Translations under genes and position numbers: made by a program | The notes under the pieces: generated by a model | The model's database searches: none | What the model was told of the DNA's origin: nothing | Seen by the model: the letters and a program-made list of their open reading frames with translations, nothing else | Assembly: GCF_020531965.1 (NCBI RefSeq) | Contig: NZ_JAJAWH010000032.1 | Location: 1-41,602 of the forward strand | Length of the DNA: 41,602 nucleotides | Reading direction: 5' to 3' | From: Pseudorhizobium xiangyangii | Lineage (GTDB): Bacteria > Pseudomonadota > Alphaproteobacteria > Rhizobiales > Rhizobiaceae | Shown here: piece after piece, positions 7,291-16,314 of the stretch | How the letters are laid out: the number at the start of each line of letters is the position of its first letter | Numbering within the stretch: position 1 is the first letter of the stretch

Positions 7291-8261
7291 CCGCGTACCC
7301 CCTCAAGAACGAACACCCCTGAGAACGAGCCAGAAGGGGCGAATATACCGATCGCGCTACGGGCGCCTTGGTTCAGGAAGCCGTGTATTTTTTCAAAGCG
7401 AAGAGCGGGGGCCGATGAAATATGGTGCGCTTCGGTGAATACCGTAGCCGCACCAGGCTTATTGAAGCGGGATACGTCTATGAAGCCATCGAGGTCTGAC
7501 CCGTTGTTAATGCCAGTAGAGACAAGTGCGAACAGCCCCGCTGCCGTGTCTACGATTGGCGAAACGGCGCCGTTCACTTCGAAGAACCCATGGTAGCGGT
7601 AATCTGTAGCTCCAACGTCCCACGTCGCGCCGTTATCTCTGCTGGAGCGAAGAATAGCACCGCCCGTCATGTTCGCTGCAGTCATGTAGTACCGGATACG
7701 AAGGAGATTGTACGCGCTTAGGTCAGTCCAAGTTACCTGCGTCGCCCCCCCGGCAGCGACAATCACGCCCCCGATCTGCTGCCAGGCCGAGCCGATGTTG
7801 GAAAGCGCCTGTGCCTTTTGGGTTGGGGTGAATGACTGCGCCGCGTCGGCACGTACTCGCAGCGCGAGGGCATCATCGATGGAGTCGAGATCGTCACCAA
7901 TAGAAGCCAGCGCCGTGGCGAGTCCGGTTATGGATGATACCGGCTGCTCACCAGTCTGCAGAGATCTGTCGAAGGCGTCACCACCGATACCCTGAGGGTC
8001 ATAGACCGTCTCCGTCATCAAGCCGGTTGTATCGATCACCGCGTTGAAAGTGTCGGTGAAGGACATAATCGAGTAGCTGTTGAAGTCCTCGTTCCAGACT
8101 GCGAAGAAAACGGTATTCGGGTTATCAACAGATGGAATACGGATTAAAGAGCCGTATTCCATCGATATAGTCACATCTGGCCCAGCCCGTTCAGCCATAA
8201 TGCCGTTTGCGCCATAGATGCGCGCTGGGTAGCGGGGTAACACCCGCATACGAAGGGTCAT
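7287..8261 (-). CDS. Tail fibre / receptor-binding-type protein
   Basis: 324 aa, no Cys cluster, rich in Gly, Ala, Ser and Thr. There is a helical stretch near residues 118-160 (TGLATALASIGDDLDSIDDAL...TQKAQALSNIGSAW), typical of fibre shaft or linker segments, and a beta-rich C-terminal domain (YNLLRIRYYMTAAN...SSRDNGATWDVGATDYRYHGF). Its place between collar-domain and chaperone-like genes fits a distal tail protein. The upstream gene's stop overlaps its start. Receptor unknown. Confidence 0.7.
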   Translation of the reverse strand: MTLRMRVLPRYPARIYGANGIMAERAGPDVTISMEYGSLIRIPSVDNPNTVFFAVWNEDFNSYSIMSFTDTFNAVIDTTGLMTETVYDPQGIGGDAFDRSLQTGEQPVSSITGLATALASIGDDLDSIDDALALRVRADAAQSFTPTQKAQALSNIGSAWQQIGGVIVAAGGATQVTWTDLSAYNLLRIRYYMTAANMTGGAILRSSRDNGATWDVGATDYRYHGFFEVNGAVSPIVDTAAGLFALVSTGINNGSDLDGFIDVSRFNKPGAATVFTEAHHISSAPALRFEKIHGFLNQGARSAIGIFAPSGSFSGVFVLEGVRG

Positions 8262-8602
8262 CGCACAACTCCATCAACTACCGGCAGCGAGCCGATCAAT
8301 TCCTGTTCAGTGATACCGTCACGAGTGATTGTGAATCCGATCTCATACGGGCCAGGGGATAGCCCTCGCATCTCTTGAGCCGTAAACCGCCACTGGATTA
8401 TTCCGCCGTCTGCGATAATGATCCGGCCATCTTCGGTCGTACCTCCGAGGTGGCGGTAGCAGGGCGCCCGAGAACGAACCTCCACCACCGCCGTCACACC
8501 CGTAAGATCGGTGATGACCTCACCAGTATCGTCATCGACAAGCTCGATAGTCTCGATCCAGTCGGCACGGTTCGAAATCGGGTTGAGTTGTGCTTCATAC
8601 AT
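8258..8602 (-). CDS. Phage structural accessory protein, beta-rich
   Basis: 114 aa, predicted all-beta (WIETIELVDDDTGEVITDLTGVTAVVEVRS), ending GPYEIGFTITRDGITEQELIGSLPVVDGVVR. Similar short immunoglobulin-like proteins occur among tail-fibre genes of many prophages. Gaps to its neighbours are two bases or fewer. No enzymatic motif. Confidence 0.6.
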   Translation of the reverse strand: MYEAQLNPISNRADWIETIELVDDDTGEVITDLTGVTAVVEVRSRAPCYRHLGGTTEDGRIIIADGGIIQWRFTAQEMRGLSPGPYEIGFTITRDGITEQELIGSLPVVDGVVR

Positions 8603-8604
8603 GA

Positions 8605-9543
8605 TCAGAGCCTGATATAGATTGTGACGGCGACGGACGGTTGAACGTTGTTGTGCGGGAGGCCACCGCCTCGGCCAAAAATCCCAATCCCCGTGAAGTT
8701 GGGTTCGGTCAATGTCGGATTATCGTTTGGCGCAGCCACAGGCAGATCAGTGCCACCCCCAGCTGCGTTGGGCGAGCTTCGGTCATGTTGCATATGTGCG
8801 TGGCCAGGATCTAAGACGTCATGATCGTGGAACGGCATTTCTGCGATTGTCATGGTGTGGGTTGCTGCGCCCCCCTTCCACCCCAGCGAGGTAGCCGCGG
8901 GAATGGCATTCGCAGCTATATTGCCCATCGTGTCCAAACCGACGAAGGTTGCCCCTCGAAAGTCTGGGAGCGTCAATTGCTTGTTGGCGCTCCAGTCAGC
9001 AAGCGCGGACGCCCCCCGCCCCCCAACGATGACTAGTGCGTTATCCTCATTCCAAAGCCACTCGAACAAGGGCTGCGTGTCGCTGTTGGCTCGCTCCGAG
9101 GCGCCAGACGTGGCGGAACCAATCGTTCGGCCGTTTCCTCGAACCCATCCCGAATGGAGCCCAGTGCCATATCGAGGTTTCATGTCGCCGGTTTTGGAGA
9201 CCGCGTCAGGATCAACCGGGTTATCCCCGCCTCCGCCGCCTCCGCCTCCTGCAGGACCGATGATCGGCAACCCGTCCACGTCGAAGAGGATAACGCCCGA
9301 GGCCGTCGTGATGCGAACACGGAAGAACTCGTCTGCCTCATCCAGATAAACCGGGGGAAAGAACCCTGCCCCATTCGTCTGCACGGGGTTCGGATGCTCG
9401 TTCACCTCACCCAGCGAGAACGCCTTGTAGACAGTGATGGGCGTGGAAGTGCCGCCGAGGTAGAAGTACGCCTTCGCCCCAATCAACGGCTTACCGTTCT
9501 GATCGTGGATCTGGGTATTGGACTGGTTCCAGAAACCGGCCAT
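8605..9543 (-). CDS. Tail fibre protein with phage tail collar domain
   Basis: 312 aa. The N-terminal ~90 residues (AKAYFYLGGTSTPITVYKAF...ANGAGFFPPVYLDE-type pattern) form a tail-attachment domain shared by podoviral fibres. A run of about nine Gly near residue 100 is a flexible hinge. The rest is a tail collar/receptor-binding domain with LPDFRGATFVGLDTMG, GGAATHTMTIAEMPFHDHD and a C-terminal VQPSVAVTIYIRL, the classic collar signature. It probably mediates host adsorption. It is the first of four clustered fibre genes. Confidence 0.82.
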   Translation of the reverse strand: MAGFWNQSNTQIHDQNGKPLIGAKAYFYLGGTSTPITVYKAFSLGEVNEHPNPVQTNGAGFFPPVYLDEADEFFRVRITTASGVILFDVDGLPIIGPAGGGGGGGGDNPVDPDAVSKTGDMKPRYGTGLHSGWVRGNGRTIGSATSGASERANSDTQPLFEWLWNEDNALVIVGGRGASALADWSANKQLTLPDFRGATFVGLDTMGNIAANAIPAATSLGWKGGAATHTMTIAEMPFHDHDVLDPGHAHMQHDRSSPNAAGGGTDLPVAAPNDNPTLTEPNFTGIGIFGRGGGLPHNNVQPSVAVTIYIRL

Positions 9544-9585
9544 ATGGATTTCCTTTGAGGTTTAGGGCATGGTGCGGGGATGATT

Positions 9586-11406
9586 TCAGATCTCGTTCGC
9601 AGGAAGCATACGAAGCTTGTCGTCTACGCTGCCGTTTTGAGCTTCTGGCACCCGATAGTGTTCGCCCCCATCCTCTGCTGGCACTTGACGCACCCGCGAT
9701 ATCGAGGGGAATACCTGAGACGCTACGCCAGCTTGACCGGTTTCGTGTCCAATAAAGCCCGCCACTGCTCTGGCCGTATTCGCAAGAGCCTGGGTTGATG
9801 CCTCGCTAGGTTTCGTGGCATTGCGCTCATATGCCTTCGCATAGGCGGCAAGGGCTTTCGCGCTTGCTGGCTTAGCCATCAAGGAAGACATGACGCGAGC
9901 GCCAGCAACCGACCCGACCACCGTAACGGGATCTAGGAAAACACCGCTCAGGTATGCTGCACCGGTCGCCGCCTGCCCCGTTCCCGATGGGTTAGCGTAC
10001 TGGTCCAACGTCTTGAACTGCCTTGATACTGTCGCGATGTCATCGAGAGCTGAGGCAAGCTGTTTCTGCCCACCGAACAATGCGCTCTTGCCCTCCGACG
10101 AAAGACGCCCATACCCCGTGATGAAACGATTGGGCGAGAAGTTGCCATCCGCATCCCGGCCAAGGCGCGAGATAACGCCGGAAGCCAGATCATTCCATGT
10201 CTCATCGCTCACAGAAGACCGGACCCGGGCAAGGTTTACCCGATCGGCACGGCTGCCAGAACCGGCCATGGTGGTGATCCGGTCAAAGACTTTCTCGTCG
10301 GAGGCGTCTCGGCCAAGAACCTTGCTGAGAGATTCGCGCTCGCGAGCCGTCCGAGCTGCAAGCTGGTTAGCCTGCTCAAAGGCAGTGCTTGCTTTTTCAC
10401 CGCCCGACCGAGCGACAGACGCCTTCAGGTCTTCAGTCAACGCGCCATAGATGCGCTTGAGTTCTGCCTGTGATGTCTCTGCCGGGGCAAGGCTTGGATT
10501 ATCCATCATCTCGCGGACGGATGAGCGAAGATCCTTGATGCCCTGATAGTTGAGACCGTCCGTGCTTTCGAGCGCCCGACGCACGACTCCGACAGCGCGG
10601 CTATCGGGAAGCGTGGCATTCTTGCGGCTGGTGCCGATCTCAAGGGCCGTCTTTGCCGTATTGGACAAGGGCGTGGTCACGTTCTGGGTGATCAGTCCGT
10701 CAACGGCGTTGTAGGCGTCTGTCACGCGCCCCGACAGCGTCTTGGTGGCGTAATCCGTCATACCTTGACGAGCCGCAGCGCCAGCGTTTGCGACGTTGCC
10801 AGAGCCGTACCCTTCCTGGACACGGTTAGCAGCCCCGCCAAGCTGGTCGATAGCCTTCTGCGATGCCACGCGCAAAGGCGTGCCCCCAATCGGAACGTTC
10901 GTCAGAAGCTTGCCGGTCTGCTGCACGACCGGGGATTCGCTCGCAACTGCTCGGGGAAGATCAACCCCAATCCGATTAGCCGCGGCAGCACTTTCCATGC
11001 CTTGCGTAGCGGCGGGCGCTGCATTGGCTGCAACGGCCTTGCCTGTCCCTGCGGCCGGCGAGATCGGGGCGAATATGGTCGCCACGTTAGCGGCCTCTGC
11101 AATCGCTTCCGGGGATGCCCTCCCGTCTGGACCTGTCACCTTCAGTTCGCCGCTCATGGCCCGACCTGGGGCGGTTATAGCACCCTTCGCCGCCTCGTAG
11201 AGGTTTTCCACAAGGCGAGGCACCGCAAAGTTCCAGTCTCCGGTTTCCTCGTTCTGCTCATAAGGCACCACAAGGCCGCGATAGGTCTTTGGTTCAGGAG
11301 AAGCCGCCGCACCTTCTGCCGGTATCAGATCGTCAAACGACAATGCCGGCCCAGACGTGTGTTTGTTGCCCTTTGGGATCAGATCATCGAACGAGATATT
11401 AGCCAT
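9586..11406 (-). CDS. Internal virion / DNA ejection protein (large)
   Basis: 606 aa, Ala-rich and mostly helical, opening with two copies of an SFDDLIP motif (residues 5-11 and 23-29). A hydrophobic Ala/Gly stretch lies near residue 110 and near 480-510. It occupies the position of the P22 gp20/gp16 ejection proteins, downstream of gp10-like and gp7-like genes, and its composition (long, helical, Ala/Gly-rich) fits a protein ejected into the host envelope. Not identified at sequence-family level; role inferred from synteny. Confidence 0.68.
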   Translation of the reverse strand: MANISFDDLIPKGNKHTSGPALSFDDLIPAEGAAASPEPKTYRGLVVPYEQNEETGDWNFAVPRLVENLYEAAKGAITAPGRAMSGELKVTGPDGRASPEAIAEAANVATIFAPISPAAGTGKAVAANAAPAATQGMESAAAANRIGVDLPRAVASESPVVQQTGKLLTNVPIGGTPLRVASQKAIDQLGGAANRVQEGYGSGNVANAGAAARQGMTDYATKTLSGRVTDAYNAVDGLITQNVTTPLSNTAKTALEIGTSRKNATLPDSRAVGVVRRALESTDGLNYQGIKDLRSSVREMMDNPSLAPAETSQAELKRIYGALTEDLKASVARSGGEKASTAFEQANQLAARTARERESLSKVLGRDASDEKVFDRITTMAGSGSRADRVNLARVRSSVSDETWNDLASGVISRLGRDADGNFSPNRFITGYGRLSSEGKSALFGGQKQLASALDDIATVSRQFKTLDQYANPSGTGQAATGAAYLSGVFLDPVTVVGSVAGARVMSSLMAKPASAKALAAYAKAYERNATKPSEASTQALANTARAVAGFIGHETGQAGVASQVFPSISRVRQVPAEDGGEHYRVPEAQNGSVDDKLRMLPANEI

Positions 11407-11408
11407 TG

Positions 11409-13244
11409 TTAAAGCCCCGATGCTTCAATGCCGGCTTCCCGTAGGCGCCTGATGACAGCCTCCCGATCGGCCCCACGGGCGATTGCATCACGAGCTGACT
11501 GCAGAGGTGCCGCGGCGTCTTGACCGCTAGGCTGCGTAACGCTCGGCTGGCTGGCCGCATCCAAGCCCGCACCCGCGCCGATCTCAAGTCCACGAATGGC
11601 GTTCTGCCGGTTTGCTCGCTTCTGCTCGATCACCTGTGGGCCATCGCCTGGCTGCGGAAAATACTGCTGCTCGGCGTTTGCGAATTCCTCAGGCGAGATG
11701 ACGGCACCGGATTCACGGCGAAGCTGGGCGTTGATGAAATCCCGCTTTGCCTGATCGTACTTCTGGGCGTCTTCAGACCTTGCAAAGTTGCCGATTACTG
11801 GAACGGCACCAACGGTCTTGTTCCATAGGCTGGTACCCTGTCCCTCAAGGGTATTGAGTATCTTCTGAGAGTCGTTGGCGCGAACGAGGAAACCGGAGTT
11901 CTTTCCTTCTGCCTCTGTCAGTTTCGGTGGACGGCCGGCGCCTTGGGTGATGCTCACCGTCCCGTCTGGATTGGTCGTGATCGCCATGCCGTTCTGTGCC
12001 TTTACGCCGCCCTCACGGACGAACTCGCCGGTCTGATCATCCCAGCGGGCCTTGTAGGGAAGTCCGGTCGCCTCATCGAACAGTTCAACGATGTCAGGCT
12101 TTTTCTGCCCACGATTGGGAGCGCTCAGCCACTCCTTGCTGTCCTGGTCGTAGAGTTGACCGTCGCCAGCATTAACGAGCCCTTTCGGTTCCGGGGCTTT
12201 AGCAAAAGTCCCCAGCCGCTCCACAGCGCCCGTCTGCTGGTTGGCGCGTGCAAGCGTCCCGTCTGGGAGGTTGACGAACTGCCAAGGCTCTCCTGCAGCC
12301 TGTCCCGAGTTCTGTTTCCAGAGGGCGATGCCCATCTCGCGAAGGCGAGGATTGCCGATCATGCGAGCAAGAATGTCTGTATCCACACTGCCGCGCTGCA
12401 CGGGCGTGACGCCGGGGGCGATGATGGAGCCGGAACCAGAATTCGGCAGCGGCACGGCATCGGCTGAAAAGGGCTGCGCGTTTGCTGTAGAAGCGGGATC
12501 GCGAGAGGCTGGAGCGGAAACAGCAGGATCTACATAAGCCGCTGTCTGACCACCCGCGGCCATCGTGTTCACAGCATCCACAGCGCCTCCACTACCGCCA
12601 ACAGCGGCTGTGAACCGGTTGCCGTATTCCCCAATGGAGGTTCCAAGGGAATCCCTGCGGCCAGTCTTGCCGACGCCACCCTCACCGCCGAGCCACGCTT
12701 GCGCAGCGCCTTCCGGCCCGTATTTGGAGACATAGCTTCCGAATTTGCCGTCGAAGATTGCGTCTTGAAGCTGCGGGTTTGCCATGAACTCATCCGGCGT
12801 CACCTGGCGGCCAAGAACCTCCTGAGACCATGGGCCGATGTTCGTTTCCATGATCTGGTACCGGCCGAGAGCGCGGCCCATCTTCGGGTGCGTCGGACCA
12901 ACGGCGGCATAGTCACCGCTGCCCTTGCTCTCGATGGAGGCGATGGCGTTTCGGTACTGCCCCATCTGATCAGTCGAGGCCAAGTTGCCGCGCTGCACAG
13001 GCACCACAGGTGGCCCGGCCTGCGTTGGCTGAGCCTGCTGCTGGCCTGTCATGAGCCGACCGAAGAAGCCGCCCTGCTGGGGCGCTGCAGCCGATGTAGC
13101 CCCTAACGCCTCGCGTGCGAGCTTAGTGTCTCCGAACTGATCCATAGCCCCGCCTATGGTATCGGCTAGACCGCCCACCCATGACGTATCGACCTGCGGA
13201 ATGCGAGGGGAGCCCTGGCGCAGGCTGGCGATATATCCGACCAT
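11409..13244 (-). CDS. Internal virion protein with lytic transglycosylase domain
   Basis: 611 aa. Residues ~95-200 carry an SLT-like domain: YRNAIASIESKGSGDYAAVGP with probable catalytic Glu105, GRALGRYQIME (~124-133), then WSQEVLGRQVTPDEF and an AQAWLGGEGG motif. This is the pattern of phage proteins that cut peptidoglycan during genome entry. The remainder is repetitive and Gln/Gly-rich with a helical C-terminal part. Its start overlaps the stop of the upstream gene by one base (TAATG). It corresponds in place to P22 ejection proteins but includes an enzyme, as T7 gp16 does. Confidence 0.82.
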   Translation of the reverse strand: MVGYIASLRQGSPRIPQVDTSWVGGLADTIGGAMDQFGDTKLAREALGATSAAAPQQGGFFGRLMTGQQQAQPTQAGPPVVPVQRGNLASTDQMGQYRNAIASIESKGSGDYAAVGPTHPKMGRALGRYQIMETNIGPWSQEVLGRQVTPDEFMANPQLQDAIFDGKFGSYVSKYGPEGAAQAWLGGEGGVGKTGRRDSLGTSIGEYGNRFTAAVGGSGGAVDAVNTMAAGGQTAAYVDPAVSAPASRDPASTANAQPFSADAVPLPNSGSGSIIAPGVTPVQRGSVDTDILARMIGNPRLREMGIALWKQNSGQAAGEPWQFVNLPDGTLARANQQTGAVERLGTFAKAPEPKGLVNAGDGQLYDQDSKEWLSAPNRGQKKPDIVELFDEATGLPYKARWDDQTGEFVREGGVKAQNGMAITTNPDGTVSITQGAGRPPKLTEAEGKNSGFLVRANDSQKILNTLEGQGTSLWNKTVGAVPVIGNFARSEDAQKYDQAKRDFINAQLRRESGAVISPEEFANAEQQYFPQPGDGPQVIEQKRANRQNAIRGLEIGAGAGLDAASQPSVTQPSGQDAAAPLQSARDAIARGADREAVIRRLREAGIEASGL

Positions 13245-13933
13245 TAGAAGAGGCCTCCCGTCGCCGCCTTGGTTGCAAGCCCAAGCCCCTTGCCAATGAG
13301 ACCGCCGAAGAAGCTGCTCTTGTTGGCTGCCTGCTGGTCTTTGATCTGGGCCGTGTTGTTGTTGATGTCCATCGTGCCGCCGAGAACCTCGCTTTCGAGA
13401 CTGAGCCGGTTGCCGGTGCCCGTCTGGTAGAGGTCAGCAAGGCCACCATAGCCCTGCGCCTGACCGGCCGCACCCTGCATGCCCTGTCCGGACAAACCAT
13501 TGAGCCGGTCGAGCCAGCCGCCGTATTCCTGGTTGGCCATGCCCTGCCCGTACTCGGTGAGAGCCGTGAGCGTGTTGCCGCTGCTGAGCATGCCGGCAGC
13601 ACTTGCACCGCGTAGAGCAGCCTGCTCGCCCTGACCCATCGCGAACTGATAGCCGGGGCCAACCTGAAAGGCGCCCGTAGCTCGTGCGTTGCCTTCGGCC
13701 CCGTTGAGCCCAAGCGCGTCTTGATACGTGCCAAGCGCCCCCTCGCCCGCATCTACCCACGGCTGATAGCCGCCGATCGCTGAGTTGATAGCGCCCGCGG
13801 ACTGCCCTTCGCCCGTGTTGATGATCTCGTTGCCTTGGCCACGAAACGTATCGATCAATCCCTGGTTCTTTTTCAGCGACTTAAGTTGGTTTTTCCCAAC
13901 ATCGGCGCCCATCAGGCCGCTCAAAAATCCCAT
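13244..13933 (-). CDS. gp7-like DNA transfer / ejection protein
   Basis: 229 aa, Gly/Ala-rich, with the FLSGLMGAD N-terminus and SFFGGLIGKGLGLATKAATGGLF C-terminus typical of phage DNA-transfer proteins, and a middle region (AALRGASAAGMLSSGNTLTALTEYGQGMANQEYGGWLDRLNGL) shared by the podoviral gp7-like family. It should be packaged in the virion and ejected with DNA. Ribosome-binding site ATCTGGAGA lies eight bases before the ATG. Family call from pattern and P22 synteny. Confidence 0.75.
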   Translation of the reverse strand: MGFLSGLMGADVGKNQLKSLKKNQGLIDTFRGQGNEIINTGEGQSAGAINSAIGGYQPWVDAGEGALGTYQDALGLNGAEGNARATGAFQVGPGYQFAMGQGEQAALRGASAAGMLSSGNTLTALTEYGQGMANQEYGGWLDRLNGLSGQGMQGAAGQAQGYGGLADLYQTGTGNRLSLESEVLGGTMDINNNTAQIKDQQAANKSSFFGGLIGKGLGLATKAATGGLF

Positions 13934-13952
13934 TACGGTGTCTCCAGATCGT

Positions 13953-14087
13953 TCAAGGCGCGGTCAGCTCGCGAAGGATGCCATCGAGGGCGCGGAAATA
14001 TTGGTACCAATTGCGGTTCATCAGCCCTGTCCGCGGATCAATGACGGGCTCTGTCGGTATAGGAAGCGGAGGAAGGGGCGCAGCCAT
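13953..14087 (-). CDS. 44-aa phage protein between gp10-like and gp7-like genes
   Basis: A short gene, easily missed. Translation starts MAAPLPPLPIPTEPVIDP and ends near WYQYFRALDGILRELTAP. The PxxPVxDxxGxxxxxWxxxFxxL pattern is a small family repeatedly found in tail/connector regions of Proteobacterial phages. Its ATG overlaps the stop of the gp10-like gene (TGATG), indicating coupling. Role unknown, possibly a virion component. Confidence 0.75.
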   Translation of the reverse strand: MAAPLPPLPIPTEPVIDPRTGLMNRNWYQYFRALDGILRELTAP

Positions 14088-15511
14088 CAACGAGACCTCA
14101 CGTCACCCTGCTGCTCGCCTCCAAGGATGGAGACGTAGACAGGATCGGAAATATCGATCTTCCACACCCGTCCGTATCGACCTGATGTGCCGGCTCGATT
14201 GATGGCAACCGTGGATTTGTACTTGGCCTGCCGCCCCAAAAGTCGCTTGAGTGGAACACCGAATGAATTCCCGCCATCATCGGACCACGAGATGAAGCAC
14301 ACAGGGTCGGTATCGATAGGCTCACGGCCGGCAACCAGTCCCTGCCCCACGATGATGTCGAAGTCGGCGCGAGGAATGGCAACACGGTTGGGGAAAGAAG
14401 CGCCTGGCAGGGAATAGACCGTCATCACCAGAGGATCGTCGCCCTCTTGGTGAGCGTTAGCGTCCAGCAGCCAGACATCGCCTGTGGTGCGATCCCCGAT
14501 AACCCAGCCACCGAATGCCTGCACGGAACAAACACCGCGCCAGTGGTCATCCAGATAGCTTGCACGCTCATGCCACAGGCCGGTACCTAGCTCGTATGTC
14601 CACGAGAAATTAGGACCGCTCACCGTGGCCCAGCGATGGCCCGATGTAATGCTGACCGTCACGTCCAGCGTGTTCTTGTCGGCCACCTTTTCAATCAGGC
14701 GGTCGATATCCGGCGTCGATATCTTCTGCGGCTGATAACCGCCATCTAGGCGGTATACACCATTGTCTGAGCCAACAAACACAAGGCTTTGAAATCCCAA
14801 TTCATTCCCTGCGACAGCAAAGGTAGACGCAAGGCCGATGGGAAAAGTCGATGCGCGGGAGAACGGCGAGCCTGTAGGGTTACCGACGTTCTGCCAGAAC
14901 TCGATCACCGATGGTCCGAAGAGAACAAGCTGTTCCCCAAAGCCAACGGCCCGCAACAGCCCTCCGGTTCGGCTCTCGGCCTTGGCGAAATCGAGCGCAT
15001 TGACGGTCTTGTCGTTGATGGCCGAGAAGAACACACGCCCGTCTCGTATGGCCCAGACGAAATATCCGTCGATGAAGTCGACAGTCAGCGCCTGGGGCAG
15101 ATCCCCGTCGTCAAGACTGTCTGGTGCCACGTCGGGCGTGATGATGAATGTGTCGTCCTCTGTGGTGCAGAGGATATCGGGGACAGGAGCCTTGTTGTTT
15201 CTGGCGAAGGTGACGCGGCCAGTGCCGGGGAGGCTTCCGACGTTCGTAACGATGAAGTCCGCCCCTGACTGGTTGACGCGCAGAAGCCTTTCGGCTTGCG
15301 CCACGTAGAGATTGCCATTGTGGAAGTGCAGACCCCTGCATCCGTTGAACCCCGTGTTTTCAAGCTTCGTGAGACCGGGAACGCGACGGCGGGCAAATTC
15401 TTGTCGAGCGCCAGCGTCAAGCTTCTCGGCATAGCAGTTGATCAGGCGGCCGGAGCCCTCACCGGGGCGGGCGCCTGGCGCGGTTGAGGTCGGGAAGATG
15501 ATCGGGGCCAT
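14087..15511 (-). CDS. P22 gp10-like packaged-DNA stabilisation (tail hub) protein
   Basis: 474 aa, the usual gp10 length, beta-propeller-like. The N-terminus has the family pattern GEGSGRLINCYAEKLD. Later come RRRVPGLTKLE, NLYVAQAERLLRV, VDFIDGYFVWA, GPSVIEFWQNVGNPTGSPF and WHERASYLDDHWR, all typical of P22 gp10 homologues. It seals the portal after packaging and connects to the tail. It lies between the gp4-like gene and the ejection genes, in the same order as P22. Confidence 0.85.
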   Translation of the reverse strand: MAPIIFPTSTAPGARPGEGSGRLINCYAEKLDAGARQEFARRRVPGLTKLENTGFNGCRGLHFHNGNLYVAQAERLLRVNQSGADFIVTNVGSLPGTGRVTFARNNKAPVPDILCTTEDDTFIITPDVAPDSLDDGDLPQALTVDFIDGYFVWAIRDGRVFFSAINDKTVNALDFAKAESRTGGLLRAVGFGEQLVLFGPSVIEFWQNVGNPTGSPFSRASTFPIGLASTFAVAGNELGFQSLVFVGSDNGVYRLDGGYQPQKISTPDIDRLIEKVADKNTLDVTVSITSGHRWATVSGPNFSWTYELGTGLWHERASYLDDHWRGVCSVQAFGGWVIGDRTTGDVWLLDANAHQEGDDPLVMTVYSLPGASFPNRVAIPRADFDIIVGQGLVAGREPIDTDPVCFISWSDDGGNSFGVPLKRLLGRQAKYKSTVAINRAGTSGRYGRVWKIDISDPVYVSILGGEQQGDVRSR

Positions 15512-15514
15512 GAC

Positions 15515-15856
15515 TTAGAAGTAATCCACAGCGAGGATAGAGCCGACGACGTAGGTTGACGGCTTGAACGACCGCAGAATGGCTTCCGCTTCGCGCCGGG
15601 ACTCAGGATTGCGAGGCTGTCCGAACACTGGCGCCACCTCGTTGGCAATCACGATAGAGAGCGGCGGGACCACCTCATCATCGAAAGCGTTCTTGTCCTG
15701 CGCATAGTAGACCTCGCGAGCATTCAACTCGGCCAGCTTGCCGTCGATGACGCTGTCAATTTCCTGTACGTCTTCGGCTTCGGGCTGCTGCCCTGCCCCG
15801 CCATCCGCCTGCAACAGTTTCAGGGTTGCGAGGATCAGATCTTCACGCGTCTTCAT
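15515..15856 (-). CDS. gp4-like tail accessory / head-completion protein
   Basis: 113 aa, helical, starting MKTREDLILATLKLLQADG and containing VVPPLSIVIANEVAPVFGQPR. Size, helical content and position just before the gp10 homologue fit the P22 gp4 tail accessory factor or the equivalent adaptor. It overlaps the upstream small gene by 14 bases. The assignment rests mainly on synteny. Confidence 0.65.
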   Translation of the reverse strand: MKTREDLILATLKLLQADGGAGQQPEAEDVQEIDSVIDGKLAELNAREVYYAQDKNAFDDEVVPPLSIVIANEVAPVFGQPRNPESRREAEAILRSFKPSTYVVGSILAVDYF

Positions 15857-16097
15857 CTCTAACCACCTTCAATGTCCGGGAAGCGCTGTATTGCCGCGAG
15901 ACCGGGGGCAATACGCGATCGGATGACTGGAAATGGCAGCCTTCGGGTAGACGCCCGATTTGCTGCCCTTGCCACTCGTCCAGACTTGGCTTTGCCATCG
16001 ATATGGCTTGGGCATCGGTGAGCCCGGGGCCGCGAACCGTGATACCAGCGGATACCTCATCACCAAGGGAGAGGACGGCAGGCGTTTCGTTTTCCAT
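15843..16097 (-). CDS. Small head-region protein
   Basis: 84 aa, starting MENETPAVLSLGDEVSAGITVRG. Composition is protein-like; it sits tightly between head genes, overlapping the gp4-like start by 14 bases. No recognised domain or transmembrane segment. Probably a minor structural or assembly protein by context. Confidence 0.6.
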   Translation of the reverse strand: MENETPAVLSLGDEVSAGITVRGPGLTDAQAISMAKPSLDEWQGQQIGRLPEGCHFQSSDRVLPPVSRQYSASRTLKVVRDEDA

Positions 16098-16112
16098 CTG
16101 CCGTCCTCTTGC

Positions 16113-16301
16113 TCAGTCTTTGCCGCCCTTGACGGGCATCTTCACAGCGTCCTCGTCCACTTCAAAGAACGGATTGCCGCGAAACTTGGTGAGGTGATCG
16201 GGGTTGTCGACCTCAACCGCCTTGCCGTCCTTGAAGTCGTAGCCGAACTGTGAAGTCTCCTTCACGCCGCCCGGCTCACCGAGATATTTGACCTTTGCCA
16301 T
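16113..16301 (-). CDS. Small head-region protein
   Basis: 62 aa, MAKVKYLGEPGGVKETSQFG, with an SH3-like small beta pattern (YDFKDGKAVEVDNPDHLTKF) and an acidic/basic tail. The ATG at 16301 follows AGGAGAA; a longer in-frame extension to 16535 would overlap the upstream gene antisense to its own frame and lacks coding character. Similar short proteins accompany phage capsid genes, but the role is unknown. Confidence 0.65.
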   Translation of the reverse strand: MAKVKYLGEPGGVKETSQFGYDFKDGKAVEVDNPDHLTKFRGNPFFEVDEDAVKMPVKGGKD

Positions 16302-16314
16302 TGGTCCATTCTCC

